Part shown: one piece after another, positions 20,925 to 23,670 of the stretch | Layout of the letters: each line of letters begins with the position of its first letter | Numbering within the stretch: position 1 is the stretch's first letter | Assembly: GCA_900551995.1 (NCBI GenBank) | Contig: URXW01000029.1 | Coordinates: 1 to 23,670, forward strand | Length of the DNA: 23,670 bases | Direction: 5' to 3' | DNA from: an uncultured Eubacteriales bacterium | GTDB lineage: Bacteria; Bacillota; Clostridia; Oscillospirales; Oscillospiraceae | Notes under the pieces: model-generated | What the model saw: only the letters and a program-made list of their open reading frames with translations | Told to the model about the DNA's origin: nothing | Database searches by the model: none | Made by a program: the position numbers and the translations under genes

Positions 20925-21695
20925 ATGGTTCTTGATCGCGCTTCTCTGAAGATCGGGTCGAAAGCTCTGCTCAAGACCGCGCGGGTCAGCCCCTATTGGT
21001 TCGCGCTTCTGGCTCTGATCATTTCAGAGATCATCAACGGCATAAACTACTATGTGCGTATGGATGACGTTCTCGCTTACGTCTACTCGGAGCAGTACGG
21101 AATGGATCTGAGCTTCTTGGCTCTGCACCGGGAGTTCCCCTCGTGGGTGGTGCTGTTCATCGCCATCGTGTGCTACCTGCTGCTTGAGGTGCTCTCGGCG
21201 GGCGTGTGGCTGTATCACCTCGGCATCCGCCGAGGAGAGGAGATGCCCTACACGACGCTGTTCGACGGCTTCTCCATGGCGGGGAAGGTCATCGCGCTGG
21301 CGGTGGTGCGGTACCTCTACGTGCTGCTGTGGTCGCTGCTGTTTGTCATCCCCGGCATTGTGGCGGCGTACCGCTACCGCTTTGCCATTCTGAATCTGTG
21401 CGAAAACCCGGAGATGGGCGTCATGGACGCCATACGCATGAGCAAGGCGCAGACCTACGGCTTCAAATGGCAGCTGTTCGTGCTGGATATGAGCTTCATC
21501 GGCTGGAACATTCTGGAGGTGCTGACGCTGGGCGTTTTGCAGATCTGGGTCCGCCCCTATCTGAACCAGACCAACGTGGCATTTTTCCAGGAGATCAAGC
21601 GGGTGAAGGGTATCGGCTTCGTCCCTCCCCGGGAGGAGGACGGGCAGTTCCGCCCCCACGACCCCTTTGACCCCACGGGCAATATGGGTATGTGA
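20925..21695 (+). CDS. DUF975-family integral membrane protein
   Basis: 256 residues from the ATG at 20925, with AAAGGATGG 8 nt upstream; an ATG at 20913 lies inside that signal. There are about five membrane segments (near 22-40, 74-100, 120-160, 190-215). The DUF975 hallmark is the central segment LLWSLLFVIPGIVAAYRYRFA followed by LCENPEMGVMDAIRMSKAQTYGFKW. The C-terminus is soluble and ends in charged Pro/Asp residues. Function is unknown for the family. It is a single-gene unit next to the divergent rnf operon. Confidence 0.85.
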   Translation: MVLDRASLKIGSKALLKTARVSPYWFALLALIISEIINGINYYVRMDDVLAYVYSEQYGMDLSFLALHREFPSWVVLFIAIVCYLLLEVLSAGVWLYHLGIRRGEEMPYTTLFDGFSMAGKVIALAVVRYLYVLLWSLLFVIPGIVAAYRYRFAILNLCENPEMGVMDAIRMSKAQTYGFKWQLFVLDMSFIGWNILEVLTLGVLQIWVRPYLNQTNVAFFQEIKRVKGIGFVPPREEDGQFRPHDPFDPTGNMGM

Positions 21696-22097
21696 TGTTT
21701 TTCGACAAATAGGGAGATAACCTTACGGTTGTCTCCCTCAGGCTGTCGAAAAAGCCGTCGGCTTTTCTCGACAGCCTGAAATAATGCCGTTATTTTCGTG
21801 CCGCAAAGCGGCACGAAAATACTCGCTTCGCTCCACGCACGCCTTGCAGAGCAAGGCTTAGCGCGGCATTTGATCCGATTCGAGGCGGGCTTTGCCCCCT
21901 CGAGCTCCCCCTGTAATGCGGAAGGACTGCACACGCCGAGGGATTTATCGACAAATAGGGAGATAACCTTACGGTTGTCTCCCTATTGTTTTGTGTATTA
22001 TGCATAATTTTCCTCAGGGACACTCGGTTTTTTCCGGAGAGATCGCCAAAAAATTAACAAAACCGCTTTTGGGGTTGCGGTTAATTTTTTAACGTAG
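21696..22097. other. Intergenic region holding the composite repeat and AtoE upstream signals
   Basis: About 400 bases without a supported gene. It contains the 37-bp direct repeats, the hairpin cassette between them, and a long A/T-tailed hairpin (22049-22090; AAAAAATTAAC with GTTAATTTTTT) just before the atoE promoter. The hairpin probably insulates atoE from upstream transcription. Confidence 0.6.
21702..21984. repeat. Composite hairpin repeat bounded by 37-bp direct repeats
   Basis: Identical 37-bp units (21702-21738 and 21948-21984) each hold a 12-bp hairpin AGGGAGA-AACC / GGTT-TCTCCCT. Between them are three more hairpins: CAGGCTGTCGA...TCGACAGCCTG (21739-21778), ATTTTCGTGCCGC-AAA-GCGGCACGAAAAT (21792-21820) and GCCTTGC-AGA-GCAAGGC (21841-21857). 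The first 74 bases of the cassette recur at 23597-23670. Confidence 0.8.
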
Positions 22098-22103
22098 TAC
22101 ACT
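22075..22103 (+). promoter_or_regulatory. Promoter of the atoE-type gene
   Basis: TTGCGG (22075-22080), 17-nt spacer, TACACT (22098-22103). The -35 overlaps the 3' arm of the long hairpin. Confidence 0.55.
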
Positions 22104-22188
22104 ATTTTCATACGGACACCGGCCGCTTTGAGGTAGCGGTCAGGTCCTCATCCGCAATAGGAAAAATGTGTGTTAAGGAGAGTGTGCT

Positions 22189-23535
22189 GTGTTCAAGAAA
22201 TTCACTAACGGCTGCGTGCGCGTAGTCAACCGGTGGCTGCCGGATGCCTTCCTGTTTGCCATCATCCTGACCCTCGTGGTGTTTGTCGGTGCCATGTGCG
22301 CCACCGGCATGGGTCCCATCGACATCATCGCCAAGTGGGGCGATCAGAAGGGCGGCTTCTGGAATCTGCTGGCGTTCTCCATGCAGATGGCTCTGGTGCT
22401 GGTATTCGGCTCCGCCATGGCCTCCGCCAAGCCCTGCAAGAAGGCACTGCGGACGGTGGCAGGGCTGTGCCACAACGAAAAGCAGGCGATTCTGGTCACC
22501 ACCTTCGTGTCCACCATCTGCTGCTGGCTGAACTGGGGCTTCGGTCTCGTCATCGGCGCGCTGCTTGCCAAGGAGGTCGTGCGCCGCGTGCCCTCCGTGG
22601 ACTATCCCCTGCTGATCGCCTCCGCCTACTCCGGCTTCGTGATCTGGCACGCCGGTCTGTCCGGCTCCATCCCTCTGGATCTGGTGGCCGGCAAGGCCTT
22701 CGGTGAGGTGACCTATCAGGCACCCATCACCGCCACGGTGTTCCACCCCATGAACCTCATTATGTGCGGCGTGATCCTGGTGCTGATGCCCTTTGTCAAC
22801 TATGCCATGCACCCCCACAAGGAGCATACCGTCACCGTCAACCCCGCGCTGCTGGTGGACGAGGCGGAGAGGGAGTATCCGCTGGATACCCCCGCCGAGA
22901 AGCTGGAGCACTCCAAGATCCTGTGGGCCATCACCGTGATCTTCGGTTTTATCTATATCGTGTACTACTTTGTGCAGAACGGCTTTACGCTGGGGCTGAA
23001 CATCGTGAACATGATCTTCCTGTTCCTGGGTCTGCTGCTCCACGGCGACCTGCGCCGCTATGTGGACGCCATCGGCGAAGCCGCTGCCGGTGCCGCCGGT
23101 ATCCTGCTGCAGTTCCCGTTCTATGCCGGTATCATGGGCATGATGGTGGCTGCCAACGACCAGGGCGTGTCTCTGGCAGGCGTTATCTCCCAGTTCTTCG
23201 TAAGCATCTCCAACAACGTGACGTTCCCCATGCTGTCCTTCCTGGCAGCCGGTATCGTCAACTTCTTCGTCCCCTCCGGCGGCGGCCAGTGGGCCGTGCA
23301 GGGCCCCATCATGATGCCTGCCGGCGCGGAAATGGGTATCGAGGCCGGCCGTACCGCCATGGCCATCGCATGGGGCGACCAGTGGACCAACATGATCCAG
23401 CCGTTCTGGGCGTTGCCTGCGCTGGGTATTGCCAAGCTGTCCGCCCGCGACATCATGGGCTATCTGGTGGTGGTTCTGCTGTTCACCGGCGTGGTCGCCT
23501 GCCTGGGCTTCCTGGGCTGGGCACTGCTCTTCTAA
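22189..23535 (+). CDS. atoE: Short-chain fatty acid transporter (AtoE family)
   Basis: 448 residues from a GTG start with AAGGAG 9 nt upstream. It is a membrane protein with about eleven hydrophobic segments. AtoE-family motifs are CCWLNWGFGLVIGALLAKEV near residues 110-130 and NFFVPSGGGQWAVQGPIMMP near 361-380, then WGDQWTNMIQPFWALPALGI. AtoE moves short-chain fatty acids such as acetoacetate or butyrate across the membrane; the exact substrate here is not shown. It is monocistronic with its own promoter, and its codons match highly expressed neighbours. It fits a butyrate or other acid-producing anaerobe. Confidence 0.93.
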   Translation: MFKKFTNGCVRVVNRWLPDAFLFAIILTLVVFVGAMCATGMGPIDIIAKWGDQKGGFWNLLAFSMQMALVLVFGSAMASAKPCKKALRTVAGLCHNEKQAILVTTFVSTICCWLNWGFGLVIGALLAKEVVRRVPSVDYPLLIASAYSGFVIWHAGLSGSIPLDLVAGKAFGEVTYQAPITATVFHPMNLIMCGVILVLMPFVNYAMHPHKEHTVTVNPALLVDEAEREYPLDTPAEKLEHSKILWAITVIFGFIYIVYYFVQNGFTLGLNIVNMIFLFLGLLLHGDLRRYVDAIGEAAAGAAGILLQFPFYAGIMGMMVAANDQGVSLAGVISQFFVSISNNVTFPMLSFLAAGIVNFFVPSGGGQWAVQGPIMMPAGAEMGIEAGRTAMAIAWGDQWTNMIQPFWALPALGIAKLSARDIMGYLVVVLLFTGVVACLGFLGWALLF

Positions 23536-23571
23536 AAGAGGACAGGCTCTGAAATATAGGAATATTAGAGC

Positions 23572-23596
23572 AGGGACGGCGCGATGCGCCGTCCCT
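23572..23596 (+). terminator. Hairpin after the atoE-type gene
   Basis: 11-bp perfect hairpin AGGGACGGCGC / GCGCCGTCCCT with a GAT loop. No T run follows; the next base starts the repeat copy at 23597. It probably helps end atoE transcription or stabilises the mRNA. Confidence 0.5.
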
Positions 23597-23670
23597 CAGG
23601 CTGTCGAAAAAGCCGCTGGCTTTTCTCGACAGCCTGCAATAATGCCGTTATTTTCGTGCCGCGAAGCGGC
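23597..23670. repeat. Second copy of the composite repeat cassette (runs off the window)
   Basis: 74 bases matching 21739-21812 with four differences. They include the CAGGCTGTCGA/TCGACAGCCTG hairpin and the start of the GTGCCGC/GCGGC hairpin. The copy continues past the window end. As in the first copy, it follows directly after a hairpin ending in TCCCT. Confidence 0.85.

Noticed and set aside
21702..21984. CRISPR array
   Set aside because: Only two identical 37-bp units 246 bp apart, with a structured cassette between them; no regular spacers and no cas genes.

Overview
The window is GC-rich bacterial chromosome with Firmicutes-type signals: strong GGAGG ribosome binding sites, textbook sigma-A promoters with 17-nt spacers, and U-tailed terminators. 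Gene content points to an anaerobic gut clostridium, most likely Oscillospiraceae. The evidence is a complete six-gene Rnf operon in the order C-D-G-E-A-B, CstA, an AtoE-type short-chain fatty acid transporter, a PheB-type ACT protein, YitT and DUF975-type membrane proteins. The family assignment is inference; no rRNA or marker gene fixes the species.

Layout. (1) 1-1027 looks like the end of an integrated mobile element. It holds a truncated SAM methyltransferase gene with TTAG-type palindromic operators. It ends at a 45-nt 3' fragment of a tRNA gene (best read as tRNA-Ala CGC) that still has its terminator, which is the signature of integration into a tRNA. (2) 1121-4465 holds tRNA-Val, an SDR reductase, an XRE/S24 (LexA-like) repressor with an exactly phased operator array, a lipoprotein, and tRNA-Tyr and tRNA-Thr. 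(3) 4606-6144 holds a coupled pair of small genes (coiled coil plus sigma-region-4-like HTH) and a YitT-family membrane protein. (4) 6366-8924 holds a structured leader, an unknown 179-aa protein coupled to cstA by an ATGA overlap, and a terminator. (5) 9187-14489 holds tRNA-Gly and a leftward operon of a divergent type IIA topoisomerase (B then A subunit) followed by a lipoprotein. (6) 14490-15473 holds an intergenic region with a perfect DnaA box and a pheB-like gene. (7) 15477-20700 is the leftward rnfCDGEAB operon. (8) 20769-23670 holds a DUF975-type membrane protein, a hairpin-rich composite repeat, an atoE-type transporter and the start of a second copy of the repeat.

How the genes work together. 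Rnf couples ferredoxin oxidation to NAD+ reduction and ion export. CstA (pyruvate or peptide uptake) and AtoE (short-chain fatty acid movement) fit the same amino-acid or pyruvate-fermenting, acid-producing metabolism. The best candidates for undescribed biology are the repressor with four operators at exact 31-bp spacing facing a promoter with no clear target, the folded leader before the unknown CstA partner, the composite hairpin repeat, and the tRNA-targeted element boundary.
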